Below, in pieces: positions 8,126 to 17,666 of a stretch of 64,000 nt of DNA. The translations under genes and the position numbers were made by a program. Source of the stretch: CAZSSM01 sp964609385 (GTDB lineage Bacteria; Planctomycetota; Planctomycetia; Isosphaerales; Isosphaeraceae); the NCBI GenBank assembly GCA_964609385.1, contig CAZSSM010000031.1:1-64000 (forward strand). The letters run 5' to 3'. Within the stretch, counting starts at the first letter, position 1, and each line of letters begins with the position of its first letter. A model generated the notes under the pieces. It made no database searches and was not told where the DNA came from. It saw nothing but the letters and a program-made list of their open reading frames with translations.

Positions 8126-10237
8126 ATGGACTCCCATTCGCTCGGTCTGCTCGAGTTCCAGACGATCCGCGAGATCGTGGCCGGTTACGCCTCCAGCGCG
8201 TTGGGCAAGCAGCGTGCGCTCGATCTGACACCGCAACGCGACCTGCGGACGATCCGCGATTGGCAGAGTCAGACCAGTGAGATGGCCGAGGCGTTGGCCG
8301 CCGGCTTGGCGCCGCCGTTCGGCGGCTTGACCGATGTGCGCGGCCTGGTCAAGCGCGCAGGGGCTGGCGCGGCGCTCGATGCCGAGGAACTCGCCGAGGT
8401 CGTTGAGAGCGTTCGCGCCATCGGCGAGCTGGACCGTTGGCTAGCTCGAATCGGGGAGCAGTTCCCGAGGATCGGCGGTCTCCGGATGACCGTCGGCGAC
8501 TTTTCCAGCCTGGCCAACGAAATTGAAGGCTGCATCGACAGTCGGGGGATCGTGCTGGACACGGCCAGCCGACGCCTGGCCGGCATCCGCGCTGAGATCG
8601 CCTCGACCGAAGAGCGGATCCGCGAAACGCTTCGTCAGATGCTCCGCTCAGCCGAGGTCCGCCGCTGCCTGCGCTACCCCAACTTCACCACCGTCGGCCA
8701 CCACTATGTGCTGCCGGTCTCCAAGGATTATCGGGGCGAGATCCAAGGCGCAGTGCACCGGACCAGCTCCACCAACGAGACCGTCTTCATCGAGCCTCAG
8801 GCCATCGCCGAGCATTCAGCGCGACTCTCGTTCCTCCGCTCCAAGGAACAGAAGGAGATCAAGCGGATCCTCCGATGGCTCAGCGGACAGGTCGGTCGGG
8901 TCTCGGCCTCGTTGCTGGTGACCCTCGAGACGCTCGGCGAACTCGACCTGATCCACGCCCGGGGTCGTTACAGTCTCGACTATCAGATGGCTCCACCGGA
9001 CTTCAATCGGGCCGGTCAGGTCTATCTGACCCGCGCCCGGCACCCGATCTTGGAACACTTGATCCGTCGACGGCTGGCCGAGCGTGAGGAGATGGCGACC
9101 CCACGCACCGACGAAAACGCCTCGCGCACCAACGACGACGCACCGGTCACGACCGAGCTGCCCCAACCCGCCTTGGAAGGCCCCGAGCACGTCATCCCGA
9201 TCGATCTACACCTGGGCTTCGAGTTCCGGCTGATGGTTATCACCGGACCCAACACTGGCGGCAAGACGGTCGCTCTGAAAACCTTGGCGCTATTGGCTGT
9301 CATGGCTCAGTCGGGCCTGCATATCACCGCCGGGCAGGGCTCAAAGCTGCCGATCTTCGACCAGATCTACTGCGACATCGGCGATGAGCAGAGCCTCCAG
9401 CAGTCGCTGTCGACCTTTTCCTCGCACATCCGGCGGATTTCGGAGATCTTGGGCAAGGCGAGCGAGAAGTCTCTGGTGCTCTTCGATGAGCTGGGCGCGG
9501 GCACCGACCCGGCTGAAGGTGCCGCCCTGGGCCGCGCGATCCTCGACGAACTCGATTCGATCGGCTGTTTGGCCATCGTCACCACACACATCGGTGACCT
9601 GAAGACCTATCCGCTAGCCAACCCACGCGCCACCAATGCAGCCGTTGAGTTCGACGACGAGACGCTGCGACCGCTGTATACGTTGCGGATCGGCGACATC
9701 GGCCGATCCAACGCCCTGAAGATCGCGCGTCGGCTCCAGTTGGCCGACCATCTCATCGACCGCGCGGGCAACTATCTGGAGCAGTCGCGGGGCCAGGATC
9801 TTCCCGAATGGGAAATCCTAACCAACTTGCGCCGCGAGGCCGAGGAGGCCAAGCAGAAGGCCCTGGACCTTCAGGCCGAGGCTGAGCGGACCCTCGACTC
9901 TTATCGCCAGAAACTGGCCGACCTACAGAAGCAAAGCGAGCGCGACCAACGTTTGGTCGAGGCCCGCGAGCGGCTCAAGGCCGGCGACCGCGTCGTCGTC
10001 GAGCGGTTCGGCTACGACCGACCCGGCCGCGTCGTCAAACTCAACCCCAAGAAGCGGATCGCCGTCGTCGCCGTCGGCGCGATGCAGTGGGACGTTCCGC
10101 TCGACGAGGTCATTCCCCAGGTCCTCAACGACCCGACTACCGTCGAGTCCGAAGCCCAGGCCAAGGCCAAACAAAAGGGGACGCTCGCCGCCACGTCCGC
10201 CAAGGGCAAGGCCCGACGCCTCGACGAATTCGAGTGA
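8126..10237 (+). CDS. mutS2: Endonuclease MutS2-like ATPase without Smr domain
   Basis: MutS2 proteins are DNA-binding ABC-type ATPases that act on branched DNA or, in some bacteria, on collided ribosomes. The 703-aa product begins LGLLEFQTIREIVAGYASS, as MutS2 does. It has core and lever helices (residues 20-300), Walker A GPNTGGKT (374-381), a signature region STFSSHIRRISEIL, Walker B LVLFDELGAGTDP (about 448-460) and the TTHIGDLK switch. After a coiled-coil arm (about 560-620) comes a KOW-like segment (GDRVVVERFGYDRPGRVV), and the protein ends in a short Lys/Ala tail. The C-terminal Smr nuclease domain of typical MutS2 (about 780 aa) is absent, and no continuation is seen downstream of the stop. 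The insert at residues 318-353 is low-complexity. Confidence 0.9.
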   Translation: MDSHSLGLLEFQTIREIVAGYASSALGKQRALDLTPQRDLRTIRDWQSQTSEMAEALAAGLAPPFGGLTDVRGLVKRAGAGAALDAEELAEVVESVRAIGELDRWLARIGEQFPRIGGLRMTVGDFSSLANEIEGCIDSRGIVLDTASRRLAGIRAEIASTEERIRETLRQMLRSAEVRRCLRYPNFTTVGHHYVLPVSKDYRGEIQGAVHRTSSTNETVFIEPQAIAEHSARLSFLRSKEQKEIKRILRWLSGQVGRVSASLLVTLETLGELDLIHARGRYSLDYQMAPPDFNRAGQVYLTRARHPILEHLIRRRLAEREEMATPRTDENASRTNDDAPVTTELPQPALEGPEHVIPIDLHLGFEFRLMVITGPNTGGKTVALKTLALLAVMAQSGLHITAGQGSKLPIFDQIYCDIGDEQSLQQSLSTFSSHIRRISEILGKASEKSLVLFDELGAGTDPAEGAALGRAILDELDSIGCLAIVTTHIGDLKTYPLANPRATNAAVEFDDETLRPLYTLRIGDIGRSNALKIARRLQLADHLIDRAGNYLEQSRGQDLPEWEILTNLRREAEEAKQKALDLQAEAERTLDSYRQKLADLQKQSERDQRLVEARERLKAGDRVVVERFGYDRPGRVVKLNPKKRIAVVAVGAMQWDVPLDEVIPQVLNDPTTVESEAQAKAKQKGTLAATSAKGKARRLDEFE

Positions 10238-10370
10238 GCCGGATTCATCGGGATCGGCCGATCCACCCGCGGCGGTCGTGTTGCTCGACGTCGGCCGATC
10301 GCGCATGATGCGTGGACCCGGATCCGCGTCCGATCCCCTCACGCGCCCCAATCCGCTCGGGAGGACTACC

Positions 10371-11135
10371 ATGAGCACGACGAACCGGGTCGAGACGACT
10401 CCCCAGGTCATCTATCCCGATTCCGACGGCGAGCCGATGGCCGACAACTCCCTCCAATTCCGCTGGATCGTCACCGTCAAGGAGGGCCTCGAGGCGCAGT
10501 TCCGCGATCGGCCCGATGTTTTCGTCGCCGGCGACATGCTCTGGTATCCGGTCGAGGGAGACAACACGATCCGCCGCGCCCCCGACGCCATGGTCATCTT
10601 CGGCAGGCCCAAGGGGGATCGCGGCTCCTACATCCAACATTTGGAAGACGGCATCGCGCCCCAAGTCGTCTTCGAGATCCTCTCGCCCAACAACACACCC
10701 GCGGAGATGCAGCAGAAACGCGATTTCTATCAGCGATATGGTGTCGAGGAATATTACCAGTACGATCCCGAACCCGACCACCCGCACCTCCGAGGCTGGA
10801 TCCGCCGCGACGAGGCCCTGGAGCCGATCGCTCAAATGAACGGCTGGGTCAGTCCGCGTCTGGATGTCACATTCGATCTGGTCGGCTGCGACCTTGTGAT
10901 GGTTCGTCCCGATGGACGACGCATCCTCTCATATCAGGAGACGGATCTCGAGCGAATCCGGGAACATCAACGCGCCGAGCAGGCCGACCAACATGCCGAG
11001 CAGGCCGACCAACGTGCTGAGCAGGCCGACCAACGTGCTGAGCAGGCCGACCAACGTGCTGAGCAGGAGCGTCAGCGTGCTGAACGCCTGGCCGAACAGC
11101 TCCGGCAGCTCGGGATCGACCCCGAGTCCCTCTGA
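10371..11135 (+). CDS. Uma2 family (PD-(D/E)XK nuclease-like) protein with repetitive coiled-coil tail
   Basis: A 254-aa Uma2 (DUF820) protein; the family has a restriction-endonuclease-like fold and is strongly expanded in planctomycetes and cyanobacteria, with unknown biological role. Family marks are the core RAPDAMVIFGRP (acidic residue after the strand), PQVVFEILSPNNTPAEMQQKR (E and K/R of the active-site pattern) and FYQRYGVEEYYQYDP. The last 60 residues are a heptad-like EQADQRA array encoded by a 21-bp tandem repeat and probably form a coiled coil. ATG at 10371 is preceded by GGGAGGAC; the 31 residues of in-frame sequence upstream look non-coding. It lies 133 bases after mutS2. Confidence 0.87.
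   Translation: MSTTNRVETTPQVIYPDSDGEPMADNSLQFRWIVTVKEGLEAQFRDRPDVFVAGDMLWYPVEGDNTIRRAPDAMVIFGRPKGDRGSYIQHLEDGIAPQVVFEILSPNNTPAEMQQKRDFYQRYGVEEYYQYDPEPDHPHLRGWIRRDEALEPIAQMNGWVSPRLDVTFDLVGCDLVMVRPDGRRILSYQETDLERIREHQRAEQADQHAEQADQRAEQADQRAEQADQRAEQERQRAERLAEQLRQLGIDPESL
10977..11081 (+). repeat. 21-bp tandem repeat inside the Uma2 gene
   Basis: Four near-identical 21-base units beginning GAGCAGGCCGACCAACGTGC (first unit with two substitutions) are followed by one degenerate unit (11061-11081). Each unit encodes EQADQRA. Because the unit is a multiple of three, copy-number change would alter only the length of the coiled coil. Confidence 0.9.
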
Positions 11136-11147
11136 CCAACCTGGACA

Positions 11148-11173
11148 CGAACGAGCGAACCGGTTGTCGTTCG
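11148..11173. terminator. Hairpin between convergent Uma2 gene and glgB
   Basis: CGAACGA and TCGTTCG arms flank a 12-base loop that itself contains AACCGGTT. It lies 12 bases after the Uma2 stop and before the 3' end of glgB on the other strand, a place suited for termination. No T-run. Confidence 0.4.
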
Positions 11174-11207
11174 GGAGACCCTAGGTAGGGCCTCCTTCTC
11201 CTCGAGT

Positions 11208-13439
11208 TCAGGAGACCGTCGCGTCACGCTTGAGCATGATCGTGGCCAGCGGCGGGATCGTCAGTTGAAGGTGGCAGGGCCGCCCGTTATGCGGTTCGGG
11301 CACCGTCCAGCGCCCGCCCGAATTGCCCACGTCGGCTCCGCCGTAGTAACGTGAATCGGTGTTAAGGATCTCGTGGTAAAAGCCCGCCTTGGGCACTGCG
11401 ATCCGGTAGTTCTCCCGAGGCACCGGCGTGAAGTTGCTGACCACGATTACCGAATCCTCGGGATCCTCAGCGCGTCGGAGGAACGCCACGACGCTGTTCT
11501 CCCAGTCCTGCAACTCGAGCCACTCGAAGCCCTGCCATTCGAAGTCGACCTGGTGCAAGGCCGGCTCGCGGCGATAGAGCTGATTGAGATCTGCTATAAG
11601 GTTATAGATACCCTGATGCGAATCGTAATTCAGCAGTTCCCACTCGACGCTTTCCGCAGCCCGCCACTCGTTCCATTGAGCCACCTCAGCCCCTTGGAAG
11701 AGCAATTTCTTACCCGGATGCCCGTACATGTAGCCGTAGAGCAGTCGGAGATTGGCGAACTGCTGCCAGTAGTCGCCGGGCATCTTCGAGAGCAAAGCGC
11801 CCTTGCCGTGGACGACTTCATCATGGGAAAGCGGCAGCAGGAAGTTCTCCGTAAAGGCGTAGATCAAGCTGAAAGTCAGCTTGCCGTGCTCGTACTTGCG
11901 GAAGACCGGGTCCTTAACGACATACTCCAGCGTATCGTTCATCCAGCCCATGTTCCACTTGAGGCTGAAGCCGAGTCCGCCCAGATAGGTCGGCCGCGAG
12001 ACGCCGCCCCAGGAGGTCGATTCCTCAGCGACGGTCAAGACTCCGGGATGCCGCTGGTGGACGACTTCGTTCATCCGCTTGAGGAAGGCGATCGCCTCCA
12101 GGTTTTCGTTGCCCCCGTAGATGTTGGGAAGCCACTCGCCATCCTCGCGCGAGTAGTCCAGGTAGAGCATCGAGGCGACCGCGTCGACGCGGAGTCCGTC
12201 GATGTGATATTTGTCTAGCCAGAACAGGGCGTTGCCCAGCAGGTAGTTGGCCACCTCGGTCCGGCCGTAATTGTAGATCTTGGTTCCCCAGTCGCGGTGC
12301 TCGCCCAGGCGCGGATCCTCGTGCTCGTACAGGTGGGTGCCGTCGAAGAAGCCCAGCCCATGGATGTCTCGTGGGAAGTGGGCCGGTACCCAGTCGACCA
12401 GCACGCCATAGCCATGACGGTGCAGCTTGTCGACGAAGTAGGCAAAGTCGTCGGGCGTGCCGAACCGGGAGGTTGGCGCGAACAAGCCGACCGGCTGATA
12501 ACCCCAGCTACCATCGAAGGGGTGCTCCGAGATCGGAAGCAGCTCGATGTGCGTGAAGTGAGTCGCGTCGAGGTGCTCGACCAACTGATCGGCCAGTTCG
12601 CGGTAGGTGAGGAACCCATGATCGCGCTCCCAATCCCGCTTCCAGGAGCCGAGGTGCACCTCGTAGACGGAGAGCGGCCGGTCCAACCCCTGTGTTTGAG
12701 CCCGCTCGGCCATCCAGTCGGAATCTTGCCAGGTGAACCCGTTGATGTCCCAGACGATCGAGGCCGTGCCCGGACGAAGTTCAGCGTAGAACCCGTAGGG
12801 ATCGGCCTTGGAGACTAGGTAACTGTTGTGACGGCTCTTGATTTCATATTTGTACAGCTCTCCCTCGCCCAGTTCGGGGACGAAGATCTCCCAGAATCCG
12901 GTGGGAATGCAGCGCCGCATCATATGGCGTCGGCCGTCCCAGCGGTTGAAGTTCCCCACCACGCTGACCCGAAGCGCGTTGGGGGCCCAGACGGCGAAGT
13001 GGACCCCACGGACCCCCTCATGCTCGATGATGTGGGCCCCGAGCCGCTCGTAGTTCTCGTAGTGCGTCCCCTCGTTGAGCAGGTGCAGGTCGAACTCGGT
13101 CAGGACCGGGCGGAACCGATAGGGATCCTCCACGGTCACCTCGCTCCCTTCGGCATCAACGTAGTGAAGCTGGTAGGGGCCCGGATCGTCGAGGCCCTCG
13201 ACAGTCACCTCGAAGATGCCGTCAGGATGAACGCGGTCCATCGTCAGGCGTTCCGAGCCAAGTCCGACAGCCGCCTGAGCCGCTTCGGGCAGGAAGGCAC
13301 GGACGCTGGTCGCGCGACGGCCATCGACCTCCACGACTTGCCGTCCCAGGACCGAAAACGGATCGCCGTGATCCCCATGGATCAACACGTTGATATCGTC
13401 CTGGGAGATCGTCGGACCCTTCAGGTACGTCGATGCCAT
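11208..13439 (-). CDS. glgB: 1,4-alpha-glucan branching enzyme GlgB
   Basis: Forms alpha-1,6 branches in glycogen. About 743 aa, the usual length for a two-module N-terminus GlgB. The N-terminal part holds a GlgB-specific domain (GDHGDPFSVLGRQ) and a CBM48 module (GVHFAVWAPNALRVSVVGNFN, about 145-230). The GH13 barrel has the subfamily motifs HIELLPISEHPFDGSWGYQ, the nucleophile Asp in IDGLRVDAVASMLYLDY, the acid/base Glu in TVAEEST and the transition-state Asp in PLSHDEVVHGKG. A C-terminal all-beta domain follows. I use ATG at 13439, which has an AAAGGTGG ribosome site 8 bases upstream; GTG at 13451 would add four residues but overlaps that site. Faces malQ across two other genes; part of the alpha-glucan block of the window. 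Confidence 0.96.
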   Translation of the reverse strand: MASTYLKGPTISQDDINVLIHGDHGDPFSVLGRQVVEVDGRRATSVRAFLPEAAQAAVGLGSERLTMDRVHPDGIFEVTVEGLDDPGPYQLHYVDAEGSEVTVEDPYRFRPVLTEFDLHLLNEGTHYENYERLGAHIIEHEGVRGVHFAVWAPNALRVSVVGNFNRWDGRRHMMRRCIPTGFWEIFVPELGEGELYKYEIKSRHNSYLVSKADPYGFYAELRPGTASIVWDINGFTWQDSDWMAERAQTQGLDRPLSVYEVHLGSWKRDWERDHGFLTYRELADQLVEHLDATHFTHIELLPISEHPFDGSWGYQPVGLFAPTSRFGTPDDFAYFVDKLHRHGYGVLVDWVPAHFPRDIHGLGFFDGTHLYEHEDPRLGEHRDWGTKIYNYGRTEVANYLLGNALFWLDKYHIDGLRVDAVASMLYLDYSREDGEWLPNIYGGNENLEAIAFLKRMNEVVHQRHPGVLTVAEESTSWGGVSRPTYLGGLGFSLKWNMGWMNDTLEYVVKDPVFRKYEHGKLTFSLIYAFTENFLLPLSHDEVVHGKGALLSKMPGDYWQQFANLRLLYGYMYGHPGKKLLFQGAEVAQWNEWRAAESVEWELLNYDSHQGIYNLIADLNQLYRREPALHQVDFEWQGFEWLELQDWENSVVAFLRRAEDPEDSVIVVSNFTPVPRENYRIAVPKAGFYHEILNTDSRYYGGADVGNSGGRWTVPEPHNGRPCHLQLTIPPLATIMLKRDATVS

Positions 13440-13725
13440 CGGCGCGGCCACCTTTCGTTGATTCGCGAAGCTAGGGTCTCTGCGGAGTACACAATGTCTG
13501 CGGCGAGCCTCCGCCGTCTTTGATACTCCGTCGCGGGCCCAGTCGAGCCTTGCGCCAGCCTAGTGATCCCCGTCACCGGGTTCAACAGGAGCCGACGACG
13601 AGCGGGGACAGACTCCGCGGCCGTGCCCTCGAAATCCGAAGGGTCCGGCTTGCGACCCTGACCTTCAACGTCGTAACCTCGACCGACCTATCCGTTCTGT
13701 CGATCTTCTAAACACTGCGAAGATC

Positions 13726-14538
13726 ATGCCATACTTCGAGTCCGACCGCGTCCGCCTTCACTTCGAGGACCACGGCCAGGGCGATCCGTTGGTGATCCTG
13801 CCCGGCGTCGGGGGCGACCATCGCGCTTATGCCATGACCGCCCGCCAACTCTCCCGGCGTCGACGGGTCGTGATCCTCGACCCACGCGACGCCGGACGCT
13901 CCCAGCGGTCCGACGACGGGTATACCACCGATGACCTAGCTCGGGATCTCCGTGAGTGGTCTGCCTGGCTGGGCCTGGAGCGGTTCGACCTGTTCGGCCA
14001 TTCGTTGGGCGGTCTGATCGCCCAGGTCGTCGCCGTTGAATCGCCCGAGCTGGTTCGGACCCTGATCCTCTGCTCGACCCATCCCGGGGCGACTCCTTGG
14101 CGACGCGCCGTGCTCCAGAGCTGGATCACGATGCGGTCGCATCTCGACCCCAAAGCCTTCACTGAGGCCGTGTTGCCCTGGCTGGTCGCCCCCAGCTATT
14201 TCGCGACCAACCCCGAACAGATCGACGGTCTGATCCGGTTCGCCGAGAAGTCCCCCGATCCCCAGGACGCCGCGGCCTACACCCGACAGGCCCGGGCCGC
14301 GTTGGAACACCGCGACGACCGCGACCTGGCGGCCATCACCGCGAGGACCCTGGTCCTCTCGGGACGCGATGACCTAGTCAACCCGCCCGAAGTCGCCAAC
14401 GAACTGGCCGGGCGGATCCCCGGGGCCGAACTCCGACTGCTCGACGGCGTCGGCCACCTGCCCCACGTCGAAGCCGGACCCCGCTTCCGAGCCGCCCTCG
14501 AGGAGTTCCTCGATGCGACCGGAAAGGCCCCATCATGA
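13726..14538 (+). CDS. Alpha/beta-hydrolase fold protein
   Basis: A 270-aa cytosolic hydrolase resembling the 3-oxoadipate enol-lactonase/haloperoxidase group. Nucleophile elbow FGHSLGG near residue 93, oxyanion-hole region VILPGVGGDHR, Asp in LSGRDDLVNPP and His in DGVGHLPHVE give a full catalytic triad. The substrate cannot be inferred; enol-lactonase, esterase and epoxide-hydrolase relatives share these motifs. Its stop codon overlaps the start of the downstream membrane protein (ATGA), so the two are translationally coupled. Confidence 0.85.
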   Translation: MPYFESDRVRLHFEDHGQGDPLVILPGVGGDHRAYAMTARQLSRRRRVVILDPRDAGRSQRSDDGYTTDDLARDLREWSAWLGLERFDLFGHSLGGLIAQVVAVESPELVRTLILCSTHPGATPWRRAVLQSWITMRSHLDPKAFTEAVLPWLVAPSYFATNPEQIDGLIRFAEKSPDPQDAAAYTRQARAALEHRDDRDLAAITARTLVLSGRDDLVNPPEVANELAGRIPGAELRLLDGVGHLPHVEAGPRFRAALEEFLDATGKAPS

Positions 14539-15923
14539 CCATCCCCGGATCGATGATCGACGCGAACGATCCCCAAAATACCCCCGCCTCCGAGGTCGAT
14601 GCCTCCCTCGCGCCTGGCCTAAATCCCTCGACCGTCCCCGAAGCGCTGGTCAATCGCGGGCCACTGGCCGACCCCGCTGTGACCTACCGACGCCTCTTCG
14701 CCGGCTCGATCGCCCTGATGATCGCGACGACCGCACCGTTGTGGATCGGTTCATCGCGGTTCCCTCAAGTCCCTTTCCTGCCCTGGTTGACACCAACGCC
14801 CGCTTGGTTCGAGCCGACCACCACGGGGCTCCTGCTGCTGGGACTCGGTCTGTCCTGTTGGCGGACGTCGGCACGGATCGGACTCGGCCTGGCCTGGATC
14901 GCCCTGGCCACCTTGATCGTCGGCGATCAGCACCGGCTTCAGCCCTGGGCCTACCAATTCCTGCTGGTCGCGCCGGCCTTGGTTCTCCTGAGCGCACGCC
15001 AAGGGCTCGGGTTCGCGCGGCTCTATGTGCTGATCCTCTACATTCACTCGGGCCTCTCGAAGCTGGACTACGCCTTCGCCCACGAGATGGGGCCGTCGAT
15101 GCTGGAGGCGTTGACCGAACCACTGGGGCTGAACCCCTCGTCGTGGTCTGAGCGTTGGCGGACTGGTCTTTGCCTGGCGATGCCGGGCGCCGAACTGCTC
15201 TTCGGGATCGGCCTGATGTTCCGTTGGACCCGGGCGATCGCCTGGATCGGTTCGATGGCGATGCATACCACGTTGATCTTAATCCTGAGCCCTCTCGGTA
15301 TGGATCACAGCCCGAACGTCCTGATCTGGAACGCGAGCATGCTGCTCGGGAACCTCGTTCTGTTCCATCCTTGGACCGACCGCTGGTTCGCCTTTGAGGC
15401 GCCACAGACCGAAGATGCCTCGGACCGATTCGCGCCCGGGATCCGGTTGATCTTCCTGGCCGCGGCGATCTTGCCGGCCTTCGAACGCGTCGGCTGGTAC
15501 GATACTTGGCCGAGCATGGCTCTTTATGCTAGCCACAACGAACGGGCCACGATCTTCGTCCATCGGGATCACCTCGACGCCTATCCGGACTGGCTTCGAC
15601 GCCAGATCGCCACGAGCGATCAGGGCGTCCCGCCTTGGCATCGGGTCGACGTGACCGCCTGGAGTCGAGCCGTCCGAGGCGCTCCGGCCTATCCCCAGGC
15701 CCGCGCGCGGTTTGGGATCGCCGAGTCCCTGGCCGCCCACTATGGTGGCGAGCACCCGGTCCTGCTCGTCGTCGAAGGACGCGCCGACCGTTGGACCGGC
15801 GTTCGCGATCGCGAAGCGTTCCGAGGGCTTGAGGCCATCCGACGTCAGGCCGATCGGTTCACCCTCAACGCCCGCTGCCGACGGCCACGACGCGACGCGC
15901 CCGACGCCCAAGTCGATCCGTAA
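14535..15923 (+). CDS. Polytopic membrane protein, HTTM/DoxX-like
   Basis: A 462-aa integral membrane protein. After a 50-residue soluble N-terminus come about seven hydrophobic segments: TGLLLLGLGLSC, ARIGLGLAWIALATLIVG, FLLVAPALVLLS, LYVLILYIHSGLSKLDYAF, LCLAMPGAELLFGIGLMF, HTTLILILSPLG and FLAAAILPA. The YIHSGLSKLDYAF and PGAELLFGIGLM patterns recall HTTM (vitamin-K-carboxylase-like) and DoxX/MauE-type membrane families. The C-terminal 130 residues are soluble and likely face one side of the membrane. It overlaps the hydrolase gene by 4 bases and precedes malQ by 48 bases, so it probably belongs to one operon with them. Function unknown; family assignment is tentative. Confidence 0.7.
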   Translation: MTIPGSMIDANDPQNTPASEVDASLAPGLNPSTVPEALVNRGPLADPAVTYRRLFAGSIALMIATTAPLWIGSSRFPQVPFLPWLTPTPAWFEPTTTGLLLLGLGLSCWRTSARIGLGLAWIALATLIVGDQHRLQPWAYQFLLVAPALVLLSARQGLGFARLYVLILYIHSGLSKLDYAFAHEMGPSMLEALTEPLGLNPSSWSERWRTGLCLAMPGAELLFGIGLMFRWTRAIAWIGSMAMHTTLILILSPLGMDHSPNVLIWNASMLLGNLVLFHPWTDRWFAFEAPQTEDASDRFAPGIRLIFLAAAILPAFERVGWYDTWPSMALYASHNERATIFVHRDHLDAYPDWLRRQIATSDQGVPPWHRVDVTAWSRAVRGAPAYPQARARFGIAESLAAHYGGEHPVLLVVEGRADRWTGVRDREAFRGLEAIRRQADRFTLNARCRRPRRDAPDAQVDP

Positions 15924-15971
15924 CCGAACCCGACATGTTCCAGCCATCGGAACCCGTTTCGAGAGCCTCCG

Positions 15972-17666
15972 ATGTCGATGACCGCCTTTTCAAGCTCGCC
16001 ACTCTCCACGCTTCCGCGTTCTAGCGGGATCCTCTTGCACCCGACCTCGCTGCCCGGCCGGTTCGGCCAAGGAGACCTCGGGCCTGAGGCCCATCGGTTC
16101 GTCCAGCGCCTCGCCGACGCCGGTCAGACCTGGTGGCAGATGCTCCCGATCGGCCCGGTCGGCTTCGGCGGCTCGCCCTACCAATCGACCTCCTCATGGG
16201 CCGGCGACCTCGGCCTGATCAGCCCGATCCCGCTCCATCACGACGGCCTGGTCAACGCTGCCGAGGTCGACGCCCTGGTCGATCAGTTCGACGACCCGAC
16301 CGGTGTCGACTACCCCAAGGTCGCCAAGGCCAAGGGCGCTCTGTTGTCCAAAGCCTACACCCGCTTCGACAACGACGACGAGGGGTTCCACCACTTCTGC
16401 CGCGACCAGTCGTCCTGGCTCGATGACTATGCCCTGTTCATGGCCCTCAAAGAGCACCACGACGGCCAAGCCTGGAACACCTGGCCCGAGCCGCTCGCCG
16501 CACGCAAGCCCGAGGCCTTGGCCGAAGCCCGCGATACCCTGGCCAGGCCGATCGACTTCCAACGATTCGTCCAGTACCAGTTCGAGCGCCAGTGGTCCGA
16601 CCTCCGGGCCACCTGTCGCGCTCGAAATGTCCGGCTCATCGGTGATCTTCCGATCTTCGTCGCCTTCGATAGCGCCGACGTTTGGGCGAATCGGCACTTG
16701 TTTCGACTCGATAAGGATCACAACCCGACGCACGTCGCCGGCGTACCGCCCGATTACTTCTGCGAGACCGGGCAGCTCTGGGGTAACCCGGTCTATAACT
16801 GGCCGATCCACGAGCGCGATGGGTTCGCTTGGTGGGCCGAGCGGGTCCGAGGCGCGTTGCGCCGGGTCGACCTGATCCGGCTCGATCACTTCCGCGGCTT
16901 CGACGCCTACTGGGCCGTTCCGTTCGGCGAGCCGACGGCCGTCAACGGGACCTGGGAACCGACGCCCGGTGAGGCCCTACTCACAGCACTCCGGCTCGAC
17001 CTCGGTGGGCTCCCGCTCATCGCCGAGGACCTCGGCGAGATCAATGACGACGTCGAAGCACTCCGCGACCGACACGGCCTACCCGGCATGCGTGTCTTGC
17101 AATTCGCCTTCGGCCACGACCCCAAGGCCTACGACTATCTCCCACACAACTTCGTGCCCCACTGCGTGGCCTACACCGGAACCCACGACAACGACACCTT
17201 GCTAAGCTGGTTCGCCACCGACGTCACCGATTCAACGCAACCCCCCGAGGAGATCGCCAGCGAGCGCCGGTATATCCGACGCTACCTCGATGCCCCCGAC
17301 GCTCCTCCCGAGCAGGTCGTCCGCGGCCTCATCCGCCTCCTCCACGGCTCGGTCGCGGACTTGGCGATCGTCCCGCTCCAGGACCTGTTGGTGCTCGGCA
17401 ACGATGCGCGGATGAACCGACCGGGGACCGCCCAGGGCAATTGGGCCTGGCGCGTCCTCGAAGGCCAGATCAGCGACGAGGCCTTCGCCTGGCTCGCCGA
17501 CGTCACCGCCGCCTACGCACGCTGGAACGGTATCCCGCCCCACGACTTGCAACCGCCCTATCAACAGGCCCAGCTCGCCGGCGTGAAGCCTCATCGTCCG
17601 CCCGAGACGACCGATGATGACTCCGCCGCGAACGAAGGATTGCCGACGAAGAACACCATCGAATGA
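15972..17666 (+). CDS. malQ: 4-alpha-glucanotransferase MalQ (amylomaltase)
   Basis: Transfers maltooligosyl segments between alpha-1,4-glucans with release of glucose (GH77). 564 aa. The N-terminal RSSGILLHPTSLPGRFGQGD is diagnostic; the barrel contains GGSPYQSTSSWAG, LIGDLPIFVAFDSADVWAN, the nucleophile Asp305 in LIRLDHFRGFDAYWAVP, the acid/base Glu352 in LIAEDLGEI and the third Asp in YTGTHDNDT. The C-terminal 30 residues are a non-conserved extension rich in Pro, Asp and Glu. Follows the HTTM-like gene by 48 bases. With GlgB and TreY in the same region it points to storage-glucan and maltooligosaccharide turnover. Confidence 0.96.
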   Translation: MSMTAFSSSPLSTLPRSSGILLHPTSLPGRFGQGDLGPEAHRFVQRLADAGQTWWQMLPIGPVGFGGSPYQSTSSWAGDLGLISPIPLHHDGLVNAAEVDALVDQFDDPTGVDYPKVAKAKGALLSKAYTRFDNDDEGFHHFCRDQSSWLDDYALFMALKEHHDGQAWNTWPEPLAARKPEALAEARDTLARPIDFQRFVQYQFERQWSDLRATCRARNVRLIGDLPIFVAFDSADVWANRHLFRLDKDHNPTHVAGVPPDYFCETGQLWGNPVYNWPIHERDGFAWWAERVRGALRRVDLIRLDHFRGFDAYWAVPFGEPTAVNGTWEPTPGEALLTALRLDLGGLPLIAEDLGEINDDVEALRDRHGLPGMRVLQFAFGHDPKAYDYLPHNFVPHCVAYTGTHDNDTLLSWFATDVTDSTQPPEEIASERRYIRRYLDAPDAPPEQVVRGLIRLLHGSVADLAIVPLQDLLVLGNDARMNRPGTAQGNWAWRVLEGQISDEAFAWLADVTAAYARWNGIPPHDLQPPYQQAQLAGVKPHRPPETTDDDSAANEGLPTKNTIE

